From the NCBI GenBank assembly GCA_032718475.1, contig JAUCBJ010007732.1:1-43083 (forward strand): DNA of 43,083 nucleotides, read 5' to 3'. The stretch comes from Nemertoderma westbladi. Taxonomy: Eukaryota > Xenacoelomorpha > Nemertodermatida > Nemertodermatidae. Made by a program: the position numbers and the translations under genes. The notes under the pieces are model-generated. The model saw only the letters and a program-made list of their open reading frames with translations. It made no database searches and was not told the origin of the DNA. Below, one piece after another: positions 1 to 9,624 of this stretch; the first letter of the stretch is position 1; each line of letters begins with the position of its first letter.

Positions 1-133
1 ATATTCTAAAATAACATTCTACTAAATAAAATTAAAGAAAACGATTATAATAAAATTACATAATAATACATACATAAATATAAAATAAAAACAAATATAA
101 AATGATATAGTCACACGCCCACTCCACATGCTA

Positions 134-3070
134 TCACGTTATGGAGTCCCTAGATATTTGTCGGATTAGGGAAGTAGTCGTAGGAAGAGTATCTTGCCTT
201 CCATAGTTTTCGGACAGTTTTCGGTCTCTTTCCAGTAAACATAAACGACTAGCTGGGCGATTGAGTTGTGGTGTTACTTTCTCCGCTCCCTTGGCCTGTC
301 TAATTTCTGCCGTGGTAAGATGAGGAGGCCATTCTTCTTCTTCTTTACTTAAGGAGTCGGATCCACCTAACCAGCCTGGAGTATCTATCAGTTCTTGAGG
401 AGTTGCTCCTCTGGAAGCGATGTCGGCTGGATTAATCGTCCCAAGGCAATGTCTCCATTGATCTACATTGGAGTTAATATCGTCATTATCTGAGGAGTAT
501 GGTGTTCCCTCAGTTGGATCGTCCACATCACTGCTCTCCACTTCCCATTCCTTTACTTGGTATACCTGTTGTTGAGGTAATCTCTCTTTGAGAGTTCTAC
601 GGGAAGGGCCAGTGAAGTACCAACCTACTCTAGTTCTTACCGCATAGGTTTGTAGTGGCTGCGGTTGAGCAGGCCGTTTCTCCAATGTCTCGAGCGCCTC
701 GTGCGCGTTTTGGCCGATGAGTATTTGCACTCCAGGATAATCTGTCTGGAATCGAGGTATCTTAAGATGTTGGATGCTCTCATCCTCGTCCCAATTATAA
801 AGGTCTGCTTGGGTAGTAGCGAAGTTCTTTATAGCCACCATTTTTACTGACCTTATACTTTGTGCTCCTAATTTATCCTGGGGGGTGGACAACGCACCTA
901 CATAGTAATCTGCCGTTATGGTAGATTTCCAAACCTGTATAATTCCTGACATATTCAATTTAGTCCGGAACTTGGGTTGTCCAGCAAAGATATCTTCGGC
1001 TAGTTCTTGATCGATGAATGTTCCTGTACTGCCGGAGTCAAGTAGGGCGTTCACTATGCAACTCTTGTTGAGACCATGAACTCGAACTTGTACTACAGGG
1101 AATTCTCTTATTCCTATGTTGGAAGTTGGAACTTTCCAAGATGGTTGTTTGTCAAAAGGAGTTGGAGTAAACTCGTCAGTGTCCTTTTCATCCGTAAGTG
1201 CTCGATACACTGTGGTATTTATTAGATAACAGGATTCGTTGGCATCGGAGAATTCGTCTGTATAGAATCCTTCCCACTCAGAACCTTGGTCAGTGTCGTT
1301 CACATCACTGAATTGGACATGTAGTTCGGGCTCACTTACCTGACTCGGGTTGTCTCGTTCGAACTCACTGTGTAACAAGATGTGATGTTTCGCGCCACAC
1401 TTTGCACACTTTACGTCGGAGTAACAGGTTCGCCGTTGGTGTCCTGATCTGAGGCAATTATAGCATAGCCGCTTATTCCACAGGACTGTACGTCTGTCTA
1501 CAGGGGATTTCTTTAGAAATTCAGCACACGCACTCAAACGGTGAGGCCCGTCGCACAGCGCACATTTTGGTTTGATGTTACTCACCTTAACTTGGTTAAC
1601 GTTATGCACTCTCGTTCTTTCTTCGGGCTTTCTTCCGTGAATTCTCTTAGGAGACGTAGGAGGAGTTGTTGTTACCTGTTCTCTCCTGTCACTGGTTCGA
1701 GACTTGTATTTACTTACGTCTCTATAGGTCTTGTTGTCATAGTAAGATTTTGCTGTGTCTTTCCCGCTGTCCTCTTCTTGAGAAGCTTGGCTTTCGCCGT
1801 CGTCAGTATAACACACTGGTATTATCCTTCTCCTAGAATCGGGTTTCTCACTTACCTTATTTTCCGATGTTTTCTCTCTGGACTGCCTTATGAGTTGTAA
1901 TTTTACTTCACTATCTAAGAAAGACATGAGATCAGCCATGGTAGGACTTCGTCGTTGTTGTTCATTCATGTACAACACTTTCTTGTCCCAGCGTGTACAT
2001 ACTCCACCCTTTGGTAAAGTAGAGACTACGGCTCCAATAACCATGGAACTCTGATATTCATGCGACTTACCTAACCAGTCCAGTTGTCTACAGATCTCTT
2101 GAATTTCATCGGAAAACTCTATAATCTCGCTACTAAGGAAGTGTCGGGGGGCTACTAATTTTGCATACAAATACTTAGCTATGTTATCCTTGTTACCATA
2201 CCTGATGTTTAATGTATCCCAAACTTGTCTTAATCCATCTGGATGTCCAATAAACTTTAACGCCATTAACTTGGGAGGTCCTTCCAAACACTTGATGAGG
2301 AATCTAAGTTTCTCTCCGTTAGATAGTACAGAATTCTGTATGCTATCTTTGTAATATTCGTTGAAAGGTAACCATTTCATCTCATCTCCATTGAATTTGA
2401 CGATCTCTCCCACTTTAACCGCTTGGCGGGCTTCTGTTCTAGCCATCTGACGCGTAAAGCTTTCTTGGGCCATCGTGTTATTTAATATCGAATTATCGGT
2501 ATATAAATTTCCCGGATTATTATCAGGTCTATAGGGAATATCATTAACAACAGGTTTATAATCACCCTTAATAGGGTTTGCTATAGGAGTTTCTACTTCA
2601 CTAGCAGTATAGATGCGTGTAGGCTCCACACCTTGCGCATGTAATACTTCAGACCTAACAGGTTGACACAATGTTACAGGGGGTATTGGTATACTCTTTT
2701 GTATATTGACTAAGTTGTCGCGTTCTAGCGCGATACTTTGCTGCACTTCTTGCAACTCTGCTCTACATTCCCTCACTGTTCCCTTAAGTTGGTGGACAGT
2801 CTCCTGCATCTGTCCTAGCAGGAGATTCATCCCCCGCCGTCCCTCTTCCACCCACTCAACCGCCGAAGCGGGAGTCGCCAACATAGTAGCGGGCTGACGC
2901 GGGACGACAGGAGACAAATTATTGATTTCTCTCTCTGCTATCTGGACAGGGGTATTTGCATGGACTGTTCCACCGGGTGCAGGCAGTGTAGTACTATGTA
3001 AAGGGAATTTAGAGTTAAGCTCTGAAGTGTAGGGGTCTCTAGCACAGAAGTGACTTTGGGAACAACAGGC
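134..3070 (-). CDS. BEL/Pao gag-protease ORF with RT and RNase H deleted
   Basis: This is the gag and protease part of a BEL/Pao LTR retrotransposon. Counting from the TTG at 2917, a DUF1759-like gag core with the motif FNGDEMKWLPF lies near residues 175-310. Zinc knuckles beginning CALC follow near 450-510. An aspartic protease with DSGSTGTFID lies near 627, and the end of the DUF1758-type region (GWYFTGP) near 764. About 50 residues later the frame enters the stretch that normally follows RNase H in these elements (NPADIASRG, residue about 822). Everything from reverse transcriptase to RNase H is therefore missing, in frame. The frame is open without an ATG up to 3070 and overlaps the upstream ORF by 133 bases in the -1 frame. 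No integrase follows the stop at 134; AT-rich sequence does. Family assignment is firm; whether this is a non-autonomous element or one damaged copy cannot be told here. Confidence 0.88.
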   Translation of the reverse strand, partial: ACCSQSHFCARDPYTSELNSKFPLHSTTLPAPGGTVHANTPVQIAEREINNLSPVVPRQPATMLATPASAVEWVEEGRRGMNLLLGQMQETVHQLKGTVRECRAELQEVQQSIALERDNLVNIQKSIPIPPVTLCQPVRSEVLHAQGVEPTRIYTASEVETPIANPIKGDYKPVVNDIPYRPDNNPGNLYTDNSILNNTMAQESFTRQMARTEARQAVKVGEIVKFNGDEMKWLPFNEYYKDSIQNSVLSNGEKLRFLIKCLEGPPKLMALKFIGHPDGLRQVWDTLNIRYGNKDNIAKYLYAKLVAPRHFLSSEIIEFSDEIQEICRQLDWLGKSHEYQSSMVIGAVVSTLPKGGVCTRWDKKVLYMNEQQRRSPTMADLMSFLDSEVKLQLIRQSREKTSENKVSEKPDSRRRIIPVCYTDDGESQASQEEDSGKDTAKSYYDNKTYRDVSKYKSRTSDRREQVTTTPPTSPKRIHGRKPEERTRVHNVNQVKVSNIKPKCALCDGPHRLSACAEFLKKSPVDRRTVLWNKRLCYNCLRSGHQRRTCYSDVKCAKCGAKHHILLHSEFERDNPSQVSEPELHVQFSDVNDTDQGSEWEGFYTDEFSDANESCYLINTTVYRALTDEKDTDEFTPTPFDKQPSWKVPTSNIGIREFPVVQVRVHGLNKSCIVNALLDSGSTGTFIDQELAEDIFAGQPKFRTKLNMSGIIQVWKSTITADYYVGALSTPQDKLGAQSIRSVKMVAIKNFATTQADLYNWDEDESIQHLKIPRFQTDYPGVQILIGQNAHEALETLEKRPAQPQPLQTYAVRTRVGWYFTGPSRRTLKERLPQQQVYQVKEWEVESSDVDDPTEGTPYSSDNDDINSNVDQWRHCLGTINPADIASRGATPQELIDTPGWLGGSDSLSKEEEEWPPHLTTAEIRQAKGAEKVTPQLNRPASRLCLLERDRKLSENYGRQDTLPTTTSLIRQISRDSIT

Positions 3071-4350
3071 CTAATTATTTCAGGTTCATCGACTATAGTA
3101 GGGAGTCTTTTGACCTGGATAAATTGTTCTATGGGTTCTGCACTACCTAAGTCTGTGCTATTTAGTTGCCTTCTAACAGCTGGAGGCAAATCGGGCAATT
3201 TATGACGGTGAGATGTCTTTCTACGCCTACTGAGACGAGATCTATTTCCTCTGCCTTCAGGATCGGTGGTCTCGCCTTCCTCCGATGATGTATATCCTTG
3301 GCGTTTGGGAGTAGATCGACTCATCATCTGCATTTGACTAGCAGTTAACTGTTTATTTATGCTGTCTTGCGTCTCTTGAAGATTTTCCAACTCCATTTGG
3401 GTGGTCTCTTCAGACGCTCTCTGTTCTGCTTCTGCCAATGCCATTGCTGCTGCTGCTTTTGCTGCTTCCACTGCCGCTGCCGCTTTTCTGTCCGCTTCTG
3501 CTATTGCTTCTGCTATTGCTTCTGCCGCCTTTCTGTCTGCTTCTGCCACTGCTTCTGCCGCCTTTCTGTCTGCTTCTGCCACTGCCGCTGCTGCTGTCTT
3601 TCTGCTTTCGATTAGTTTTCTCTTTACTTGTTCTTCTTGGACTCTAACGAGGCGGAGTTTTTCATCACATTTAGCTTGTTCTGCAGCTAACATTTCCGCA
3701 TCGATTGCGTCCAACACAAGCTTGGTTCCTTCACTATTAGGGCGAAGTCCAGACAGTCGTCTCCTCAACTCTTCGTCTCCTACGAATCGCTGATAGTCTG
3801 ACAGATAGATGTCAATGGCATCTCTAGTTCGTGGCTTCTCTGCTGCTGTTAATTCGCTTTCCACTTCGCTTTCCACTTCGCTTTCCACTTGGCTTTCCAC
3901 TTGGCTTTCCACTTCGCTTTCCACTTCGCTTTCCACTTGAGAAGAAGTGGCGTCGGTTGATTCTTCAAAGGTTGGCCGCTCATCATAAACCGTATCCGCC
4001 ATCTTCGCTCCGCGTTCGGGCGTCCGCTCAACAGTCTCCGAACTACTGGAGCTATCGGGCTGCTGGGAACTAGGTTCTTGGCTAGGATGTCGCTGCTGTT
4101 TGACAGCTGCTTCCTGATCCCGCTTAACTTGGGCCCGAGTGCCTATGGCAGACCTACGGCGCTTCACTAACTTAGCAAATTGCGAAATCGCTTCTACCAA
4201 CCTAGGTTCTGACACAACTACTGCAGGGGTTGCCCTTCTTACAGTAGGAGGGGTCTCAGCCCTCGGTCTGGGATTCTCTACACTTTGATCTGAGAAACAG
4301 GCTGTTGTTTCTAAAAGACTATCTGACAGAGTTTGCCTTGTGTCAGCCAT
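2938..4350 (-). CDS. Coiled-coil first ORF of the BEL/Pao element
   Basis: The ATG at 4350 opens a 470-residue ORF directly upstream of, and partly overlapping, the BEL gag-protease frame on the same strand. It is highly charged. Residues about 138-165 are a run of SEVE/SQVE repeats encoded by seven 12-bp units. Residues about 225-330 form an Ala/Glu/Lys coiled coil with repeated AEADRKAAE. Around residue 370 there is a basic Arg/Ser/Lys patch. No enzymatic motif is visible. Position and charge suggest the N-terminal part of a long Gag, separated from the rest by a -1 shift in the 133-base overlap; no classical XXXYYYZ slippery heptamer was found there, so an indel in this copy is as likely as programmed frameshifting. 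The last 23 residues probably read the wrong frame. It could also be an unrelated accessory ORF. Confidence 0.6.
   Translation of the reverse strand: MADTRQTLSDSLLETTACFSDQSVENPRPRAETPPTVRRATPAVVVSEPRLVEAISQFAKLVKRRRSAIGTRAQVKRDQEAAVKQQRHPSQEPSSQQPDSSSSSETVERTPERGAKMADTVYDERPTFEESTDATSSQVESEVESEVESQVESQVESEVESEVESELTAAEKPRTRDAIDIYLSDYQRFVGDEELRRRLSGLRPNSEGTKLVLDAIDAEMLAAEQAKCDEKLRLVRVQEEQVKRKLIESRKTAAAAVAEADRKAAEAVAEADRKAAEAIAEAIAEADRKAAAAVEAAKAAAAMALAEAEQRASEETTQMELENLQETQDSINKQLTASQMQMMSRSTPKRQGYTSSEEGETTDPEGRGNRSRLSRRRKTSHRHKLPDLPPAVRRQLNSTDLGSAEPIEQFIQVKRLPTIVDEPEIIRPVVPKVTSVLETPTLQSLTLNSLYIVLHCLHPVEQSMQIPLSR
3850..3940. repeat. 12-bp coding microsatellite (CGCTTTCCACTT)n
   Basis: Seven tandem 12-bp units (CGCTTTCCACTT, with two units reading GGCTTTCCACTT) encode the Glu/Ser/Val repeats of the minus-strand coiled-coil ORF. 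The length is a multiple of three, so copy-number change keeps the frame. Confidence 0.85.
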
Positions 4351-4485
4351 GTTTGATTGTATAGTCGAATGCCTACTGCTATATTACAGTTAAAGCAAGT
4401 CTAGTAATGCAGTATCACTGTTAGCCTAATAATTAATTACCGATACTGCTACTCAGTGTAGCGTGATATATATATAATATATTAG

Positions 4486-4733
4486 AATACCGGTATGCTT
4501 ATAATATATATATAAGTATTATTACAGACTAGATTTGTCACAGAGTACCGGTATATAATTTTAGCACAAATATATATAAATATATAATAGGCCTATCGTG
4601 AATACCGGTATACAGCTGACACTTATAGTATATATAAGTATAATTATTACTAGAATTAATTACAGAATACCGGTATGGTTTCAGCTCAAATTTATAGAAA
4701 TAAATATAATAAGCCTATGGTAAATACCGGTAT
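4486..4733. repeat. Dimeric tandem repeat with an ACCGGT palindrome at each joint
   Basis: AATACCGGTAT-type motifs start at 4486, 4543, 4601, 4666 and 4723, a spacing of 57, 58, 65 and 57 bases. Alternate spacers resemble each other: one type carries TATATATAAGTAT and ends in CAG, the other carries an AAATA..ATAATA run and a GCCTAT motif. The true unit is thus a dimer of about 118 bp present roughly twice. It lies in the leader between the ATG of the coiled-coil ORF and the putative primer-binding site. Confidence 0.75.
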
Positions 4734-4960
4734 GTCAATTATTTTAGAATAATTGAATTTCTGAATATTTTAGGGTTACTTGGTTACTTTCAGACTTTAA
4801 CTTACTTTATTACCGTTATTTAAGCAGTAGTCCAATTGATATTGAGACCTAGTTGTTGTCTGGCAGGCCTACTATTTATAAATCGTTTGAGTTGATTTAT
4901 AATAGATATATACCCGTTTAAATGGGTTTTTGTCAATATTTGAAATAAATGTTATTATTT

Positions 4961-5016
4961 CTGGGGGGTCACTACACAGAAGCTGTGCGCTCTCAGTGAA
5001 GTGCTATTTATTTGAC
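4961..5016 (-). promoter_or_regulatory. Possible 3' end of the BEL 5' LTR with primer-binding site
   Basis: On the minus strand a GTGACCCCCCAG stretch (4972-4961) sits about 600 bases upstream of the first ORF. It resembles the GTGACCCC-type primer-binding site placed just after the 5' LTR in many BEL elements. Some 30 bases further upstream is AAATAAATA, which could be the LTR polyadenylation signal. The matching 3' LTR lies outside the window, so the LTR length cannot be measured. Confidence 0.35.
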
Positions 5017-5665
5017 ACTAAAACTGATAATTCTAATTTACCTAAGTTACTTAATACTACAAATTACTTACGATATGGGTGAGATTAATTCTCTAATTAA
5101 ACACAACAAAAATATTACGTACGAATTTTTTAGGGTAATTTTACAGGAAGTCTACAACCAGCCTAACAAAGGGTTAGAATTCTGGTTATTACAACGGACA
5201 GGGTACTACGGTATTTGAAATAATAAGTAGTAGTAAATATATTGTACTGTCCAGATAGGAAAATACCACCGCCTGACGACCTATAACTGTATCGCTATAG
5301 GTACTACGTTATGTATCACGGATTGTTCCTACCTAGAAGTTAATAGAGCTAGCGAATGTGCCTATCAACCACTTTACAACACAAATATACTGCCCACACT
5401 AATTACTCCGGAAAGCACTGTACACTAAACCCTAAATTAGGTACAAGTACCGGTATAACAAATAATCAGTAGTTAAATATACTTGAACAGTTAAAAGAAC
5501 CACGGCATCTGCTGGAGTGACCGAAGCACAAAATCTCCAGTCTTTACCTACGCCAAGCAGCCCTGATGTAGTACCGGGGTTAGTTTAACTATAACGGTAT
5601 GTATAACAAGCACAATTACTGTAGGAATAAACTTGGGGACATGAATGTTGCGAATAATCGCATAA
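5017..5665. other. Non-coding, probably part of the BEL LTR or upstream flank
   Basis: AT-rich DNA with short ORFs only. If the primer-binding site at 4961-4972 is right, the start of this stretch (in minus-strand terms the LTR end) belongs to the 5' LTR. No gene is seen. Confidence 0.4.
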
Positions 5666-6240
5666 ACTCTGAATAATAAATATTACGCTACCCGTACAGA
5701 ATACTCAAACAAATACAAACCAAACGCTGGCAGACTACTATTAAGCCTAAACAAACTACAGTATGTGCAGATTCTGAAACTGTTAGTTAGTATGCGTTCT
5801 AACACGGTAGTACGACTTACTCTTTAAGAGGGGATTGACCTTACCGCTTATGGCTGCCCCAACTTACTAACGGCACTTGATCAGACCAACTCTACACACG
5901 CAGCAATCCCTTCAGACCTAAAAATAGCTAGACAACAATCCAGCCTACAAATATTTGATTAATAACTATTACGGTACCTGAACAGACCACACAAACAAAC
6001 ACAGGCTAAAACACTGGCAGACTACGATCAAGCCTAAATAAACTACAGTATATGCAGACTCTGAAACTGTTAGTTAGTATGCGTTCTAACACGGTAGTAC
6101 GACTTATTCTTTAAGAGGGGATTGACCTTACCGCATATGGCTGCCCCAACTTACTAACGGCACTTTATCAGACAAACTCTACATACGCCGTAATCTCTCC
6201 AAACTCAACAACAGTCAGACAGCAGCTCAGCCTACAATTA
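5666..6240. repeat. Diverged tandem duplication, period 287 bp
   Basis: Two head-to-tail copies of about 287 bp. The best-conserved core is almost identical at 5774-5890 and 6061-6177; it starts CTGAAACTGTTAGTTAG and includes GAGGGGATTGACCTTACCGC. Flanking parts of the unit match more weakly (for example the CTGGCAGACTAC motif in both). No ORF. It may belong to the BEL LTR or to unrelated intergenic DNA. Confidence 0.8.
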
Positions 6241-7440
6241 TCTGAACAATCTGAGCAGGGTCACATGCCTTCTGCTCAATATTAGCCTACTAGTAAATAA
6301 AACCGACAGAAATAAGTAGAATCTCAAATAAAAATCAGGGCGGCCGTTCCCCGATTAAGTACCAAGACCTACCGGTATACAACAATCAAAATCGAATAAT
6401 ACTAATGTACTTGTACAGCAGTACCGGTACCGGTGATGACAGTTAGGCCTACTGACCTACAGAAGCACCGGTTCAGTTTTACCAGTCACTACGGTATTTT
6501 GCAACCTTATTGCCTACTGCAATAAGATTATAAACTGTTACTGTTCGCGCTTTTGAAGACCTTTAGCAGTTTAACCTGCCAAAATTTATATGTCTTTTCG
6601 TTAATTAAAACACCTTTAGCATACGACAACAATTTATGCTAATACACAAAACATTAGCCGAAGTCAGCCCATGCGCGATCATTCACCCGATGGATCTACA
6701 CCCGGGAGACTGAATTCGGATGCTTAAATTTTATTATTACAGTGTAAGGTTGCAGTGTATACCTACTGTATTATTCGATAGATCGTTAATAATTAATCTC
6801 TGACAGATATTATTGGCTTTCGGGAAATATTAACAGTTCCTTTAGGACGTGGCGCTTTATCTATTTAAACAGAACTAAGACTTATACTAAAACGCAACGA
6901 TACTGCTTATGATTGAAGTATAAAGCGTATTCTTTAGGAAATACTTTGTTACCAATCACAATCATACACACTATTCTGCCGACCGTCAGTATATTTGATC
7001 ACACATAAAGAGAGCAGCGATTGACTCACGTAGGGTCTGCTAAATAACATTGGATTCAATACACACCACATTAATATAAATCGCAATTGTTATGTATAGC
7101 CGGTCTCTCTAACCTGTAGTGTATCAAGAAAATTGGGAATTTGGGTGATTTATCCGTATTATCCAAAGAGCAATATTTCCATCAACAAATAGGTACAATT
7201 AATAACTGACGGTAAATAACAGTACAAACAATATGATTAATGCAATTAAATTAAGTGAGTATGTTAATTAGTGAGATTAGTTAGGTAACAGTTTATACTT
7301 TCGATGATTTAAGCAGTTTTACTAGAGTTTCTAGAGCCGGTGTTTCTGGCTTAGACAGCAATAACAACAAAGTATCAAGTAAAAACAGTAAGACTGAACA
7401 CACTCCTTATGATCGGCCGAAAAGCTACACGTCGACAGGA
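6241..7440. other. Non-coding stretch without recognised features
   Basis: AT-rich, with scattered ACCGGT palindromes (for example TACCGGTACCGGT near 6421) and no ORF of note. Nothing else was recognised. Confidence 0.5.
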
Positions 7441-7452
7441 AAAATCGCTCTG

Positions 7453-7680
7453 ATTGGCTCAAGCCAAACAAAGAACCATGCGTCCAATGGCTGTTTCCAT
7501 GTCAGCAACCAGCTGTTAGATGTCGTAATATGAATCATCACGGCTAAGTTGTGAAAGGTAGTTGGTGCATTGCAGGTTTTTTGCCTTACCATGTCCGCCA
7601 AAACACGTATATAGCAGAATGACTTTTATGTCCGTTAAAACACCTGTAACGGTACCTTGCGGGCGAGGGGAATATATATA
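7453..7680 (+). promoter_or_regulatory. Candidate promoter: CCAAT boxes and TATA box
   Basis: An inverted CCAAT box (ATTGG, 7453-7457) and a forward one (CCAAT, 7484-7488) lie about 200 bases upstream of a TATA-like AATATATATA (7671-7680). The next ATG opening a sizeable ORF is at 7785, about 105 bases after the TATA motif. Spacing suits a plus-strand transcription start near 7705-7710. Inferred from motifs only. Confidence 0.4.
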
Positions 7681-7784
7681 CAGTTAGAGAACCTTTTTAG
7701 AGTATTCCAGCGCCTGGGGGGAAACTGGATTGCGAAGCAAAAGGGGCCAGTTATATCCCACAGAAGCTTTTACAGTGAGAGAAG

Positions 7785-8125
7785 ATGAATACCGGCACTC
7801 AACAAAACCAACGCTTATCACAGGTCGGTATGGTTACCTCGAAACCGGCGCGACTGTCCACTCGAATACAACTTCAAAACACAAACGCCAACAATAAACT
7901 GAAAGCGAATCGAACGTCTTCAGAAGAATCTGTCATTGGGACGAAGAAAAGTAAGCCGAAACTACGGGAATGGACCACAGCTAAGATTGAATGCTCCCAT
8001 TGTCAGAGTTCCTGGACCGAAATTGAAACACCAATTGCCGATGGGCTTGATCTCTCAAACCAAAACTTCCTCTGCGGGGTTTGCGCGGCAGTAAAGATTG
8101 AAAGTCTGGAAGCTGGCATCCCTAG
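7785..8125 (+). CDS. First exon of an unrecognised gene with a CxxC..CxxC zinc motif
   Basis: The ATG at 7785 opens about 114 residues before a good splice donor, CCTAG|GTATT, at 8125/8126 (intron phase 2). Unspliced, the frame runs on to a stop at 8243. Residues 1-65 are basic and Ser/Asn/Thr-rich and probably disordered. Residues about 70-104 hold two cysteine pairs (CSHC, then CGVC 25 residues later) with aromatic residues typical of a small treble-clef or PHD-like zinc module. The exon then goes into KIESLEAGI, which could begin a coiled coil. A candidate TATA promoter lies just upstream. The zinc module followed by a helix is also seen in ORF1 proteins of CR1-type LINEs, so a retrotransposon fragment is the main alternative. 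No downstream exon was identified. Confidence 0.45.
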
Positions 8126-8243
8126 GTATTATTATTATAAAGAGCGTCAGCATGCGTTTAATAAATATATTTTAATACAAAACAGGTCGAACGCAAAAAG
8201 GCTTATAATGAAGACGAGTACTGCATTGATTATATTCCTATAA

Positions 8244-8613
8244 ACCACCTGGCTTTGCATATTGAATGTGCGTTTGGAAATAAGTTCGTGCTACCCTTCC
8301 GTGGGTGGTAGATGTCGCGGTTATGTATTGGTGGGTGGGGGAGGGGGGGGGGGGTGCAGATTAAGGGGGTGAACACGTGCTGTCCCCCTTTCTTTGATTA
8401 ATTGGTGGTGTGGGTTAATCTCTCATAACCTGATTTTGTGATACAGTCGCACAATTTTAATTTGTATCTCATAACTGGGCCTCGTGCTGCGCGAAGGCCC
8501 CACGAACGTGTACAGTGTACACGTGCTCAGCTTTTTGTGTAGGTTTAGTAGCTGCTGCTGCCATTATTTGTGATATAACAACAGTACTTCGATGGATAGA
8601 GGCAATCTCAGTG
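8244..8613. other. Non-coding: G-run and 19-bp palindrome
   Basis: Contains a GGTGGGTGGGGGA stretch running into 12 consecutive G at 8343-8354, which can form a G-quadruplex. It also has a perfect 9-bp-arm palindrome ACGTGTACAGTGTACACGT at 8506-8524 that overlaps a CACGTG E-box. No gene is seen. Confidence 0.5.
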
Positions 8614-8974
8614 TTAGAAACTAAAGGTGGTGTCTATTAGAGGTGCGTTTATACATGCAGAACAGAATATGCTGCTGCAGTTTAATGAGTTTGAAGTTAA
8701 ATCGTCTGGTTTGGTATAATCTGTTATATCATTATTGTCTATTTCATTTAAAATTACATGACAGTTATTTTCCTTTTGTGTGGGAAAATAATATTTTTGG
8801 GGTGACTGTCGCATTGGTCATATCTGATGTTTCAATTGAACCAACATTAACTTTCGAAACTTCCCCTATGCTCTTCATACTATTTTTACGATTAATAACA
8901 GTATAAGCCATGGTTGTAAAATTTCCTCCTAAAAGTGTACAAGGAACCACTACGGGTTTGTGGTATAGAATCAA
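8614..8974 (-). pseudogene. Two overlapping frames of an unrecognised coding remnant
   Basis: On the minus strand an open frame from 8974 to 8765 (69 residues) is followed by a second overlapping frame from 8814 to 8614 (66 residues). Both look more protein-like than the background: the first has a Met/Ser/Val-rich segment, the second an acidic Asn/Asp segment then C..C..C spacing ending TFSF. They overlap at a run of C and A bases, as if one frame had been split by a small indel. No family was recognised. This lies 0.6 kb downstream of the stop of the large RRM gene and could be an old exon or a transposon remnant. Confidence 0.25.
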
Positions 8975-9196
8975 CTGACTCAGTACTCTAGATTAATTAC
9001 ATAGTAACAGCAATAATCCCTACCCATCATTAGTCTCACTATCACTGGGATATTCCCAACTCTTTCTAAAGATTTGTTTCATTCAATATAGTAAAGGTCA
9101 AACAGTAAATATATTATGAGTTATATCTGGTGGTGGTATAACTTCGTATATTTAATATTGTCGTTGAGATAAAATAACATTTAAGATTAAAGCAAT

Positions 9197-9530
9197 AAAC
9201 TACTACTACTACTACTAGGTCGAGCGAACTCGGACAGTGGAAATGAGATCATTCCAGGCTTCCCGATTATCCATAGTTATCGCAATTTCCTTTCTCCCAA
9301 GTTCAGTATCCCTTTCAAGTTGATCTATATATGTTATGGCTGCCCTTAGTAGTCTTGTGTAGCAACCATCAATTCGTGGTTCAAGTTATTTCGTCAGTGT
9401 CCAGGTCTCACCCCCTTATAAAAATACACTTTCCACTGTGGCTCGAAAGAACTTAGTCTTCAGGTGCCTGGAGAGATCTGATTTCCAGATGGTATCCATT
9501 TTTTATAGAGCTACCCAAGCCTTTGCTTTC
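9197..9530 (-). mobile_element. 5'-truncated RTE-like LINE 3' end with (TAG)n tail
   Basis: The minus strand encodes the C-terminus of an RTE-type reverse transcriptase. Recognisable blocks in order are FFRATVESV, the ETWTLTK block, IDGCYTRLLRA, then YIDQLERDTEL, and a final NREAWNDLISTVRVRS. Two in-frame stops interrupt it, and about 45 residues are missing between LLRA and YIDQL compared with relatives. It ends in a short TAG microsatellite (9197-9219 on the plus strand as CTA repeats), the usual tail of this LINE group. It lies just after the stop codon of the large RRM gene, so it may be in that gene's 3' UTR. Confidence 0.82.
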
Positions 9531-9624
9531 CTAACTTCTAACTAGTAATAGACTACTTACTATATATAACCAAGCTATACCAGTTCGTTGCCTATTAAAC
9601 ATTACGCCAACACTTTATAGTGAT

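Noticed and set aside
3367-3793. Plus-strand Ala- or Cys-rich ORFs
   Set aside because: Antisense shadows of the coiled-coil ORF's Ala/Glu codon repeats.
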